Origin: Catellatospora tritici
GTDB taxonomy: Bacteria > Actinomycetota > Actinomycetes > Mycobacteriales > Micromonosporaceae
Direction: 5' to 3'
Assembly: GCF_019083965.1 (NCBI RefSeq)
Contig: NZ_JAHRCY010000006.1
Span: 411,791-475,790 of the forward strand
DNA: 64,000 nucleotides
Part shown: positions 42,867 to 50,992 of the stretch, one piece after another
Numbering within the stretch: the stretch's first letter is position 1
Layout of the letters: every line of letters begins with the position of its first letter
Notes under the pieces: generated by a model
Told to the model about the DNA's origin: nothing
The model's database searches: none
What the model saw: the letters and a program-made list of their open reading frames with translations, nothing else
Made by a program: the position numbers and the translations under genes

Positions 42867-42901
42867 CAGAGGGCCTATCCGTCTATCGGATAGGCCCTCT
42901 G
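42867..42901 (-). terminator. terminator of the Gly-Cys-Val tRNA cluster
   Basis: CAGAGGGCCTATCCG and its exact reverse complement form a 15-bp stem with a five-base loop, four bases past the CCA of tRNA-Val. Confidence 0.85.
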
Positions 42902-42904
42902 ACC

Positions 42905-42979
42905 TGGTGGGCGATACTGGGTTTGAACCAGTGACCTCTTCCGTGTCAAGGAAGCGCGCTCCCACTGCGCCAATCGCCC
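42905..42979 (-). tRNA. tRNA-Val(GAC)
   Basis: Reverse strand reads GGGCGATTGGCGCAGTGGGA... with anticodon GAC, acceptor GGGCGAT/ATCGCCC and CCA encoded. Last of a three-tRNA cluster transcribed Gly, Cys, Val. Confidence 0.95.
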
Positions 42980-42992
42980 GTGCTGTCTTACG

Positions 42993-43063
42993 AGGTGGAG
43001 ACGGGATTTGAACCCGTGTACACGGCTTTGCAGGCCGTTGCCTCGCCTCTCGGCCACTCCACC
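42993..43063 (-). tRNA. tRNA-Cys(GCA)
   Basis: Acceptor GGTGGAG/CTCCACC, anticodon GCA, discriminator U73 as in other Cys tRNAs, CCA not encoded. Confidence 0.95.
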
Positions 43064-43090
43064 GTGGTGACGCCTTGCGGCGGTTCTCCG

Positions 43091-43163
43091 AGCGGATGAC
43101 GAGACTCGAACTCGCGACCCTCACCTTGGCAAGGTGATGCGCTACCAACTGCGCTACATCCGC
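43091..43163 (-). tRNA. tRNA-Gly(GCC), copy 1
   Basis: Acceptor GCGGATG/CATCCGC, anticodon GCC, CCA not encoded. Identical over its whole length to the copy at 44506 on the other strand. Confidence 0.95.
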
Positions 43164-43208
43164 TTGTCAGTTCGCCCGCCTTCCGGCGTGCTTGCCCAAC
43201 GGATGAGA

Positions 43209-43238
43209 ACTTTAGCCGGTCGAGGTCGGTCTTGCCAA
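43209..43238 (-). promoter_or_regulatory. sigma-70-type promoter of the tRNA cluster
   Basis: Minus strand TTGGCA (43238-43233) and TAAAGT (43214-43209) with an 18-base spacer, 45 bases upstream of tRNA-Gly. Confidence 0.6.
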
Positions 43239-43258
43239 ACCGGGGTGCCCCGGGCGCG

Positions 43259-44344
43259 TCACGCCCGGGGTTGCGCCGCCAGCCCGGTGCAGCGCGACGC
43301 CTGGTCAAGCCGCTGCCGGACGGCGTTGAGCGCGTTCCCGGTGACCGGGACGGGCTGGCCGTTGTTGGACACCACCCCGGGGGTGAAGACGCGGCTCTTC
43401 ACCTTCCCGTTCTTGATCACGACGGTGAGCAGGCCGGTGTCGGTGCTCTTGGACACCGAGTACCAGAGGAAGTTGCCCAGGCCGTAGTGCACGTACGTGT
43501 CCCCGATGAACCCGTCGGACAGCAGCACGTGCGCGTGGGTGCCCAGCACCAGGTCGGCGCCGTTGTCGGCCATGAGCTTGGCGAAGGTCTTCTGCTCGCC
43601 GTTGGGGCAGCTCTGGCCCTCGGTGCCCCAGTGCATGAACACGATCACCACGTCGGCCTGCGTCCGGGCCTTCTGCACCGCCGCCACGGCCAGGTTCTTG
43701 TCGAACGCCATCGCGATGCCGGGCCGGGTCGGGGTGGGCTTCCACTGCTCCTTGAGGTCGTGCACCTGCGACATGCCCACGATCGCCAGCCGCACCCCCT
43801 TCACCGTGGTCAGGTACGGCGCGTACGCCTCCTCGGTGTTGTGCCCGGCGCCGACGACCGGCTGCCCGGCCTCCTTGGCCGAGTCGAGGGTGTCCAGCAG
43901 CCCGATCTGGCCGTAGTCGAGGGTGTGGTTGTTGGCGATCGACACCAGGTCGATCCCGGCTGCCTTGATCGCCGGGTATGCCTCCTTCGGCCCCCGGAAG
44001 TGGAACTCCTTCGGCTGCTCGCTGCCCCGGTCGGTGATCGGCGTCTCCATGTTGACCATGGCGAAGTCGGCGGCGCGCAGCTGCTTCGCGTACGGCCCGA
44101 AGGCGTTGTCGGGGTCCTTGAGCAGGGCCAGGGTGCGGCCGGTGAAGTGCACGTCCCCGGCGAAGGCCAGCGTGATCTCCTCGGCGGGGGCCGGGGCGGT
44201 CGAAGCCGTGGCGGAGGGCTCGGCCGCGGTCGCGGGCGGGTGCCAGGACGCCGGCTGCGGCTCTGTTGCGCAGGCGGCGAGGGCGGTGAGCAGGGCCAGG
44301 CAGGCAAGGGGGCGGGCGGCGCGGCCCAGGCGGGGGCGGGTCAC
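43259..44344 (-). CDS. CapA-family lipoprotein (poly-gamma-glutamate/metallophosphatase-like)
   Basis: 361 residues from a GTG. Lipobox LTALAAC, then a Pro/Ala spacer. Residues ~55-340 have the CapA fold: LAFAGDVHFTGRTL, AMVNMETPITDRG, LVSIANNHTLDYGQ, VFMHWGTEG and LVLGTHAHVL, with Asp/His/Asn metal ligands as in metallophosphatases. CapA proteins are associated with polyglutamate capsule synthesis; most actinobacterial homologues are of unknown role. It lies between two identical tRNA-Gly genes. Confidence 0.88.
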   Translation of the reverse strand: MTRPRLGRAARPLACLALLTALAACATEPQPASWHPPATAAEPSATASTAPAPAEEITLAFAGDVHFTGRTLALLKDPDNAFGPYAKQLRAADFAMVNMETPITDRGSEQPKEFHFRGPKEAYPAIKAAGIDLVSIANNHTLDYGQIGLLDTLDSAKEAGQPVVGAGHNTEEAYAPYLTTVKGVRLAIVGMSQVHDLKEQWKPTPTRPGIAMAFDKNLAVAAVQKARTQADVVIVFMHWGTEGQSCPNGEQKTFAKLMADNGADLVLGTHAHVLLSDGFIGDTYVHYGLGNFLWYSVSKSTDTGLLTVVIKNGKVKSRVFTPGVVSNNGQPVPVTGNALNAVRQRLDQASRCTGLAAQPRA

Positions 44345-44505
44345 CCGGTTGAGGGTACGGGCAGGTGAGTGCGGCTCGCATCACCGTCTCGGTGGTGCTC
44401 GCCACCCCTCGGCGCGCGGAAGGGGATACCGAGTGGCGCGGTCGCCGGGGCACCCGCTAGAGTTCTGTCGTCGGGCAGCGAGCCGCAGGGCAAGCCTCCT
44501 GACAT

Positions 44506-44578
44506 GCGGATGTAGCGCAGTTGGTAGCGCATCACCTTGCCAAGGTGAGGGTCGCGAGTTCGAGTCTCGTCATCCGCT
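44506..44578 (+). tRNA. tRNA-Gly(GCC), copy 2
   Basis: Identical to copy 1 but on the plus strand, 1.3 kb away. A TAGAGT -10-like box lies 42 bases upstream. Confidence 0.95.
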
Positions 44579-44587
44579 CCACACAGA

Positions 44588-44619
44588 GATCGCCGGTAGC
44601 CCTCGGGCCACCGGCGATC
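44588..44619 (+). terminator. terminator after tRNA-Gly
   Basis: GATCGCCGGT (44588-44597) and ACCGGCGATC (44610-44619) pair perfectly; GTCGTTTCC follows. Confidence 0.7.
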
Positions 44620-44677
44620 GTCGTTTCCGCCCCGCCCCGCCCCCGGCGATCGCCGTAGGCGGAGATGGAGGTGGAGG

Positions 44678-44736
44678 TGCAGTTTCAGGGAAAGTGCTGG
44701 TATTCGCGCCAAGATCCGGCAGTTTCCCCGGAACTG
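44678..44736. repeat. dispersed palindromic repeat, copy 2
   Basis: TGCAGTTTCAGGGAAAGTG matches copy 1 at 40916 with one change and pairs with 44723-44736 at 12 of 14 positions. Also a separate inner pair AAGATC/GATCTT. Confidence 0.7.
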
Positions 44737-44798
44737 TCGCGATCTTCACCGGCGCGGGTGTGGTGGTTCGGTGTCAGGGTGGGCTTGCCGGCGGCGGA

Positions 44799-45332
44799 TC
44801 AGGCTTCGCCGCGTAGGTAGCGGGCCGGAACGTCGTCGGTGAGCCAGACGCCGTTGGCGCTGCGGTAGAAGCGGTGGCCGTCGTCGGCCATCTCGGCGGC
44901 GGCGACCACCAGGATCACCGGGGCGCCATGACGGCTGCCGACCTTGTGTGCGGTGCCCGCGTCGGCGGACAGGTGCACGTGGTGCCGGTTGCCGCGGTGC
45001 ACCCCGTCGGCGTAGATCGAGGCCAGGTTGCGCCGGGCGGTGCCGTGGTAGAGCAGCTCGGGCGGCTCGACCGGGGTCAGGCCCAGTTCGACCTGCACGG
45101 AGTGGCCCTGGCTGGCCCGGATCCGATCGCCGTCGATCGCGAAGCGCTGCTTGTCGTTGCCGGCCACGACCGCGTCGAGCTGCTCGCGGGTCACCCGGGG
45201 GCCGTGCGCGGCCAGAGCGCGCAGCAGGGTGTCGATCGGCACCCAGCCGTCGGGGCTGAGGGTGATGCCGATGGTCTCGGGCGCGTGGCGTAGCACGTAC
45301 GACAGGCGCTTGCTGATTTTCACGTTATCCAT
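44799..45332 (-). CDS. kptA: RNA 2'-phosphotransferase (Tpt1/KptA)
   Basis: 177 residues from the ATG at 45332. KISKRLSYVLRHAPETIGI carries the catalytic Arg-His, LLYHGTARRNLASI the HGT motif, RHHVHLSAD and FYRSANGVWLTDDVP complete the NAD-binding lobe. The enzyme removes a 2'-phosphate from RNA using NAD+ and releases ADP-ribose 1'',2''-cyclic phosphate. Bacteria rarely need tRNA-splicing, so the role may be RNA repair. 44 bases downstream of the NYN gene on the same strand. Confidence 0.92.
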   Translation of the reverse strand: MDNVKISKRLSYVLRHAPETIGITLSPDGWVPIDTLLRALAAHGPRVTREQLDAVVAGNDKQRFAIDGDRIRASQGHSVQVELGLTPVEPPELLYHGTARRNLASIYADGVHRGNRHHVHLSADAGTAHKVGSRHGAPVILVVAAAEMADDGHRFYRSANGVWLTDDVPARYLRGEA

Positions 45333-45376
45333 GTCGATGCCCACGGTAGGCGGCGGCCGCCCGGGCTGTCGACGCG

Positions 45377-45775
45377 TTATCGGCCCCGGTAGGGCAGGCT
45401 GCGCGGGCCGGTGACCCGGCCGCCGGCTTCGGTCACCCGGTCGCGCAGGCCGCGGTCGGCGGTGGCGACCACCACGGCCGGACGGTCCGGGGCCTCCTGC
45501 CGGACCAGGTCGACGATGGCGTCGTCGCCGCTGCGGGGCGCGGCGTGCACCCGTACCCCCGCGATCTCTGCCACGTCGCGGGCCGCACCCTCGACGACCA
45601 GCACGACCTCGATCGGCCCGGTCAGCTCCGGCACGCCGGGCAGGCCGGTCTCGGCCAGGCCCGCGATCGCGTCGCGCAGCCGTGTGGCGGCGCCGTGGCG
45701 GTCCCGCCACCAGCCGTCGGGTACCGACCCCACGACGTTGGCGGCGTCGACGATGAGCAGAGCGGGTGCCGTCAC
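45377..45775 (-). CDS. NYN-domain ribonuclease-like protein
   Basis: 132 residues from a GTG. LLIVDAANVVGSVPDGW, DDAIVDLVRQ and VVVATADRGLRDRVTEAG are the NYN (PIN-like) acidic residues (Asp near the start, DD, D). YacP-type NYN proteins are metal-dependent RNases. It precedes kptA on the same strand, so both may act in RNA processing. Confidence 0.84.
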   Translation of the reverse strand: MTAPALLIVDAANVVGSVPDGWWRDRHGAATRLRDAIAGLAETGLPGVPELTGPIEVVLVVEGAARDVAEIAGVRVHAAPRSGDDAIVDLVRQEAPDRPAVVVATADRGLRDRVTEAGGRVTGPRSLPYRGR

Positions 45776-45862
45776 CCTGACAGTGTCCCGTGCCTGGGCG
45801 TGCCCGCAGGTCCAACCCGAGTTCCGGTCGGAAGGTGGCGCGCGCCGCCTAGGCTGGCGGCC

Positions 45863-46084
45863 ATGGAACGTATCTCTCGCCTCTGGGCCGCTGTGGTGGC
45901 CGGTTTCCTGTCCACGATGCTCGTTCCCGCCGTCGCCTGGGCGGAGGAGTCCGGTGTCGCCGAGCTGGCGCGTAAGAGGCGCGGCATCGGCGGCTTCATC
46001 GGCGGTGCGGGGCTGCTGTGCTGCCTCGTGGTGGTAGCCGCGATCGTGCTGGTGGTCGTGCTGGTGGCGCGGCGCAAGAAGTAG
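45863..46084 (+). CDS. small membrane protein
   Basis: 73 residues; signal-like N-terminus (LWAAVVAGFLSTMLVPAVAWA) and a second C-terminal helix ending in positive residues (ARRKK). The stop codon region is duplicated downstream as a tandem 17-bp repeat. No known family. Confidence 0.55.
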   Translation: MERISRLWAAVVAGFLSTMLVPAVAWAEESGVAELARKRRGIGGFIGGAGLLCCLVVVAAIVLVVVLVARRKK

Positions 46085-46119
46085 GTGCGGCGCAGGAAGT
46101 AGTGCGGCGCAAGAAGTAG
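46068..46119 (+). repeat. three tandem 17-bp copies over a stop codon
   Basis: GCGGCGCAAGAAGTAG-type units at 46068-46084, 46086-46102 and 46103-46119, one base inserted after the first. Each repeats the last codons and TAG of the small membrane protein gene. Confidence 0.8.
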
Positions 46120-46172
46120 TTGTCGGGTGCCGGTGGGAGCGAGGCGGGCGCACCCACCGGCGGAGTCGTACG

Positions 46173-46760
46173 TCAGGCCGGTACGGCGGCCTTCACCATG
46201 GTGAGGACGTGTTCCACCAGGGTGATCAGCACGTTCTTGACCGAGATGCGGTCGCGGGCGTCGCACAGCAGCACCGGCACGTGGCCGTCCACGTCCAGCG
46301 CCTCGCGCACCTGCTCGACGGTGTAGCGCTGCTCGCTGTCGAAGCAGTTCACCGCGATGACGAACGGCGTGCCGCGCTGCTCGAAGTAGTCGATGGCGGC
46401 GAACGAGTCGGCCAGGCGGCGGGTGTCGGCCAGCACCACCGCACCGAGCGCCCCTGTGGCCAGCTCGTCCCACAGGAACCAGAACCGGTTCTGCCCCGGG
46501 GTGCCGAATAGATACAGCACCAGGTGCGGGTTGATGGTGATCCGGCCGAAGTCCATCGCGACCGTGGTGGTCGTCTTGGTGGACACGCCCGTGGTGTCGT
46601 CGGTGCCGACCCCGGCGGTGGTCAGGACCTCCTCGGTCCGCAGTGGACTGATCTCGCTGACCGCCCCGACAAGTGTGGTCTTGCCGGCGCCGAAACCTCC
46701 GGCGACCAGGATCTTCAACGCCTGGGGAACCGGCGCGACGTCAGAGCGCACGGAGTCCAT
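46173..46760 (-). CDS. cvnD: conservon GTPase CvnD
   Basis: 195 residues. Ras-like P-loop VAGGFGAGKTTLVG, switch region TTTTVAMDFG, LYLFGTPGQNRF (variant DxxG), NCFDSE for N(K/T)xD. Last of the four-gene Cvn signalling unit, overlapping CvnC by 20 bases. It is the membrane-associated switch downstream of the sensor kinase. Confidence 0.9.
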   Translation of the reverse strand: MDSVRSDVAPVPQALKILVAGGFGAGKTTLVGAVSEISPLRTEEVLTTAGVGTDDTTGVSTKTTTTVAMDFGRITINPHLVLYLFGTPGQNRFWFLWDELATGALGAVVLADTRRLADSFAAIDYFEQRGTPFVIAVNCFDSEQRYTVEQVREALDVDGHVPVLLCDARDRISVKNVLITLVEHVLTMVKAAVPA

Positions 46761-47133
46761 GGATCACCGCCTGGAGGGTGTCGACATTCGGAAGGTGGTC
46801 GGTGGACGGCGGATCGTAACGAGCGATCAGACCGTCCTGTAGCAGGTCGCACAGCAGCACCCGGACCACGCCCAGCGGCAGGTCCACGCGCGAGGCGAGC
46901 TCGGCCAGGGCGCGGGGCTCCTGGGTGAACGCCAGGATCGCCTGGTGTTCGGGGGTGGGTGTGTCCGCGGCCAGGGTCGCGGTCGCCACCACGTACGTGA
47001 TGAGGTCGAAGTCGGTGGTCTTGGGCCGCACCCGGCCGCCGGTGACCATGTACGGACGCACCACCGGTCCGGCCTCGTGATCCCACCAGGCCGGACCCTC
47101 CTCGACTACCGGGTCGACGGGGTCAGTTGACAT
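46741..47133 (-). CDS. cvnC: conservon DUF742 protein CvnC
   Basis: 130 residues. VVRPYMVTGGRVRPKT followed by a winged-helix-like LAELASRVDLPLGVVRVLLCDLLQDGLI is the DUF742 signature. Overlaps CvnB by 11 bases and CvnD by 20. Likely couples the GTPase to the other subunits. Confidence 0.9.
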   Translation of the reverse strand: MSTDPVDPVVEEGPAWWDHEAGPVVRPYMVTGGRVRPKTTDFDLITYVVATATLAADTPTPEHQAILAFTQEPRALAELASRVDLPLGVVRVLLCDLLQDGLIARYDPPSTDHLPNVDTLQAVIHGLRAL

Positions 47134-47542
47134 CGGCACCCGGCCGCGACGGCGTGGCCAGATGCGTGCCGACGCGGGTGGCGAGCATGGCCATCTCGTA
47201 CGCGAGGATGCCAAGGTCGATGTCGGGATCGGCCAGCACGGCCAGGCAGGAACCCTGACCGGCGGCGCTGACCAACAGGAACGCCTCTTCCATCTCGACG
47301 ATGGTCTGGCGCACCGGACCGCCCTTGAACCGCTGTCCCGTCGCGCCGGCCAGGCTGGAGAAGCCCGAGGCGACCGCGGCCAGGTGCTCGGCGTCGTCCC
47401 GGGACATGCCGGTGGAGGCGCCGGTGAGCAGGCCGTCGACGGAGAGCACGACGGCGCAGCGGGCCTGTGGCACTCGGGCGAGCAGGTCGTCGAGCAGCCA
47501 GTCGGTCGCGGGTCGGGTCGTCGTCGGTACCACGTCAGGCAC
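47123..47542 (-). CDS. cvnB: conservon roadblock/LC7 protein CvnB
   Basis: 139 residues. Roadblock/LC7 fold: VPQARCAVVLSVDGLLTGAS, EHLAAVASGFSSLAG, LLVSAAGQGSCLAVLAD. Acts as a GTPase-activating or docking partner of CvnD. Overlaps CvnA by 8 bases. Confidence 0.92.
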   Translation of the reverse strand: MPDVVPTTTRPATDWLLDDLLARVPQARCAVVLSVDGLLTGASTGMSRDDAEHLAAVASGFSSLAGATGQRFKGGPVRQTIVEMEEAFLLVSAAGQGSCLAVLADPDIDLGILAYEMAMLATRVGTHLATPSRPGADVN

Positions 47543-49856
47543 GTCCTTCCAGGGTGGGACTGTCTTCCAAGTCGGCGCTGTCCTGCGGCCGACTGTGGCT
47601 CACGGTGTCTTCCCCGTTGTCGGAGATCTCGGTGACGGCTTTAGCCCGCCCGCGCACGGTACCCGACTGGAACGCGGACATCATCGTCCGGACCTGGTCG
47701 GCGCTGCGGGCGCGGGTGGGAGCCGGTTCCGAAGCGAGGGAGAGCGTGGTGTCGTCTCCCACGGCGCCGGGGCTGCCCGCGGTGGCGGGTTCGGGAGCGG
47801 TGCTGCGGCGGACCCGTTTGGGCAGCAGCAGCGCGGCCTCCTCATCGGTCTTGCTGGTGGTGCCGAGGTCTATGGTCTGCTCCTCGACCGGCGCCGCGGC
47901 AGCGGGGGCCGGTGCCACGGCGGGCACGCGCGGTGCGGTGAGCACGGGCTCGGTGCGCACGTTGCCGTCGTTGAGCACGAGTTCGGAGGGGATGAGCACG
48001 ACGGCGGTGATGCCGCCGTACGACGACGGCCGCAGCCGCACCGTGATGCCCTGCCGGGCGGCCAGCCGGGCCACCACCAGCAGGCCCAGCCGCGAGCTCT
48101 GCGCCGGGTCGAACGCGGGCGGCTCGGCCAGCTTGGCGTTGGCCTCCAGCAGTTCGGCGTCGCTCATGCCCAGGCCGCGGTCCTCCACGTGCAGCGCGAG
48201 TCCGGTGCCCACGACCTCGGCGAAGACGCGGACCCGGGTGTGCGGCGGGGCGAACGAGGTGGCGTTCTCCAGCAGCTCGGCGATGAGGTGGATCAGGTCG
48301 CCGACGGCGCGGCCGAGGATGGCCACATCCGGCATGCGGTCGACGGTGACCCGCTGGTAGTCCTCGATCTCGGAGGTGGCGCCGCGGACCACGTCGATGG
48401 TCGGCACCGGGTGCCGCCAGCCGCGGCCGGGGGCCGCACCGGCGAGGATGACCAGCGCCTCGGCGTGGCGGCGCATGCGGGTGGCCATGTGGTCGAGCCG
48501 GAACAGGTCCTCCAGCTCCTGCGGCTCGGTGGTGCGCCGCTCCATCCGGTCCAGCAGTGTCAGCTGGCGGTGCAGCAGTGCCTGCGAGCGGCGGGCGATG
48601 TTGAGGAAGACCTCGCTGATACCGCGGCGCAGGATCGCCTCGTCGACGGCGGCGCGTACGGCGGTGCGCTGCACGGCGCCGAAGGCGTGGCCGACCTGGC
48701 CGACCTCGTCGGTGCCGACGGCGACCAACGGGACTTCGGTCAGTGACGGATCGTTGACGACGGCGCCGGGCTGGCGCAGGGCGGCGATGGCGCGCGGCAG
48801 GCGCTCGTGCGCCACCTCCAGCGCCGACACCCGCAGGCGTTCCAGGCGCCGGACCACCGAGCGGCCGGTGCGCAGCGACAGCACCAGCGAGATGACGGCA
48901 CAGATGAGGCCGAGCAGGCCCGAGGAGATGGTCTTGACGAAGGCGCCGATGCCGATCTCGTTGGCCAGGTCGGAGGTGGCGCCGGCGGCCGCGCCCTCGG
49001 CGGCGTCGGTCTGGGTGATCAGCGCGTCGGCGGTGCTGCGCCAGATCTTGGCGTCCAGCGGCAGCTTGCCGCCGGTCCGCGCGTTGGACAGCGACTCCTC
49101 CATCGAGAACAGCGTGGTGTAGGTGTCGCTGGCGAAGATCTGCGCGAACGTCTCGCGGTGCGGTGAGGTCAGCGCCGCCTGCGCCTCCTCCAGCATCTGG
49201 CGGCGGGCGCCGATGGCCCGCAGGACCGCGGTCTGCTCGGCGGCGGTGACCCTGCCGTCGGTCACGGCGCCGGTGACCACGGCGTCCTCGCGGGCCAGCA
49301 GCTCGCGGGTGCGGCTGATCGCGAACAGGCCGCGCGCCGACCGGGCCAGGTCCGGGTCGGCCAGGTCGGTCAGCGGCGAGAACGCCATGTACAGCGTGTC
49401 GATGAGGCCGGAGTAGTCGCGGATGATCGCGGCGTTGTCGGCGCGCCCGGCGTCGATGTCGGCGCGGGTCTGCGGCAGCCCGTTCAACGCGGAGAGGAAC
49501 CCGTCGACCAGGCCCAGCTCGTGCGGCGACAGCTGCTCGCGCAGCCCGCTCTCGGCGATGCGGCGACGCAGGATCTGCTCGTCGGCGTCGGTCTTCGCGC
49601 GCTGCTCGGTCAGCGCGGCCGAGCCGGGCTTCTCCGCCACCGACAGGCGGCGCTCCTGCTGCAGCTGCACCATCACGTGCTCGCCGTAGTTGCCGAACAC
49701 CTGCTCGTACTGGCGGGCGTGGAGAAGATTGAGCGCGCCCTCGGCGGTGACCGCGACCGCGAAGACGGAAAGGCCGGTGATCGCTATCAGCGGGACCACG
49801 GCCAACGTCATGATCTTGGCGCGGATACTCCAGCCACGGTTTCTCACACTGACCAC
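47535..49856 (-). CDS. cvnA: conservon sensor histidine-kinase-like CvnA
   Basis: 773 residues from a GTG at 49856 (49847 is also possible). One membrane helix near the N-terminus, a nitrate-sensor-like extracellular helical domain (~45-310), a second helix (~318-342) with a HAMP-like segment, a helical dimerisation region, and HATPase_c: ELLENATSFAPPHTRV, DRGLGMSDAELLEAN, RLGLLVVARLAARQG. C-terminal ~150 residues disordered. Head of the Cvn operon; no cytochrome P450 (CvnE) follows. Confidence 0.92.
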   Translation of the reverse strand: MVSVRNRGWSIRAKIMTLAVVPLIAITGLSVFAVAVTAEGALNLLHARQYEQVFGNYGEHVMVQLQQERRLSVAEKPGSAALTEQRAKTDADEQILRRRIAESGLREQLSPHELGLVDGFLSALNGLPQTRADIDAGRADNAAIIRDYSGLIDTLYMAFSPLTDLADPDLARSARGLFAISRTRELLAREDAVVTGAVTDGRVTAAEQTAVLRAIGARRQMLEEAQAALTSPHRETFAQIFASDTYTTLFSMEESLSNARTGGKLPLDAKIWRSTADALITQTDAAEGAAAGATSDLANEIGIGAFVKTISSGLLGLICAVISLVLSLRTGRSVVRRLERLRVSALEVAHERLPRAIAALRQPGAVVNDPSLTEVPLVAVGTDEVGQVGHAFGAVQRTAVRAAVDEAILRRGISEVFLNIARRSQALLHRQLTLLDRMERRTTEPQELEDLFRLDHMATRMRRHAEALVILAGAAPGRGWRHPVPTIDVVRGATSEIEDYQRVTVDRMPDVAILGRAVGDLIHLIAELLENATSFAPPHTRVRVFAEVVGTGLALHVEDRGLGMSDAELLEANAKLAEPPAFDPAQSSRLGLLVVARLAARQGITVRLRPSSYGGITAVVLIPSELVLNDGNVRTEPVLTAPRVPAVAPAPAAAAPVEEQTIDLGTTSKTDEEAALLLPKRVRRSTAPEPATAGSPGAVGDDTTLSLASEPAPTRARSADQVRTMMSAFQSGTVRGRAKAVTEISDNGEDTVSHSRPQDSADLEDSPTLEGRA

Positions 49857-50131
49857 GTCCAAGGTACGGCGCACCACGGCATCGACACCGGGTCTGCGCG
49901 AACCCGACCGACCCCCATCGGTTTTGTGACATGCCACAGGGCGCTGTTCGACAATTGCCTTCGGGCCAAGAAACTAGCGGCACGAGAGCGTTCCTGTCCA
50001 CTGCCGTGGATGTCCACAGCAGACATGATCACTTAAGGCGACGAAGGCGTTGCGCTGGGTGTATCACCTTGGCATCCACCGACCCGCCCGGCAGACTGTC
50101 GCACGGCCCCCGTCCCACCGTGGAGATCACT

Positions 50132-50956
50132 ATGGACACTCTCAGTCTCGTCTCGGCCATCCTCTCCGTGCTCGGCGCGGTGGTCGCGGGCGTCATGACG
50201 ACCTGGTCGGCACGGCGGGCGACCATGTTCGAACACCGGCTTGCCGAGCAGCGCCACCTGGAGAGCAAGGCCGAGCAGGCGCAGGAGGTGCTCAGCCGCT
50301 ACCGCGAACCGCTGCTGCTGGCCGCGTACAGCCTCCAGTCGCGCCTGCACAACGCCGTCGGCGGCGACTACTTCATGCACTTCCTCGACCACGACGACGA
50401 CTCCGAACGCCGCTACGCCCGCGACTACACCGTCTACGTGCTGGCCGAATACCTCTGCTGGGTCGAGATCATCCGGCGCGAGATGCGCTTCCTGGACCTG
50501 GGCGACGACGAGAGCAACCGCGCCTTCACCCGCAACCTCGGCGCGGTCAGCACCCAGCTGTCGACGTTGAAGTACCCGCTGCCGCACTTCCGGCTGTTCC
50601 GCGGCCAGCAGCGTGCCCTCGGGGAGCTGTGCATGGTCACCGGAGCCAACGGCCGCAGCGACAGCATCACCTATCCGGCGTTCTGCTCGCGCCTGGACAC
50701 CGAGCCGGAGTTCCGGCACTGGTTCACGCGGCTGCGCGCCGACGTGGACGAGATCGTCGCGCAGCGCCGCGCGGGCTCTCCCGACGGCAACATCCGGCTG
50801 CTGCGGACCCAGCACGCCCTGATCGACCTCATCGACTTCCTCGACCCCGCCCACACCCGCATCCCCGACGACCGCGCCAAGCTCGCCGAGCAGGCCGGGA
50901 ACCCCGGCGGCCAGGCCGCCCCGGCTCCGGCGCAGGCGGCCGTGACCGGGGTCTGA
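50132..50956 (+). CDS. hypothetical protein with N-terminal membrane helix
   Basis: 274 residues from the ATG at 50132 (GGAGATCACT ahead). N-terminal helix (~6-23, VSAILSVLGAVVAGVMTTW), coiled-coil-like ERRTATMFEHRLAEQRHLESKAEQAQEV-type segment in two parts, then a long soluble helical domain. Divergent from CvnA and 36 bases ahead of the SWIM gene on the same strand. Unknown function; not a core member of the five-gene cluster as far as I can tell. Confidence 0.72.
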   Translation: MDTLSLVSAILSVLGAVVAGVMTTWSARRATMFEHRLAEQRHLESKAEQAQEVLSRYREPLLLAAYSLQSRLHNAVGGDYFMHFLDHDDDSERRYARDYTVYVLAEYLCWVEIIRREMRFLDLGDDESNRAFTRNLGAVSTQLSTLKYPLPHFRLFRGQQRALGELCMVTGANGRSDSITYPAFCSRLDTEPEFRHWFTRLRADVDEIVAQRRAGSPDGNIRLLRTQHALIDLIDFLDPAHTRIPDDRAKLAEQAGNPGGQAAPAPAQAAVTGV

Positions 50957-50992
50957 CCGTCGCTGTCGGACACGGTGGCTATGGTGCCGCCC

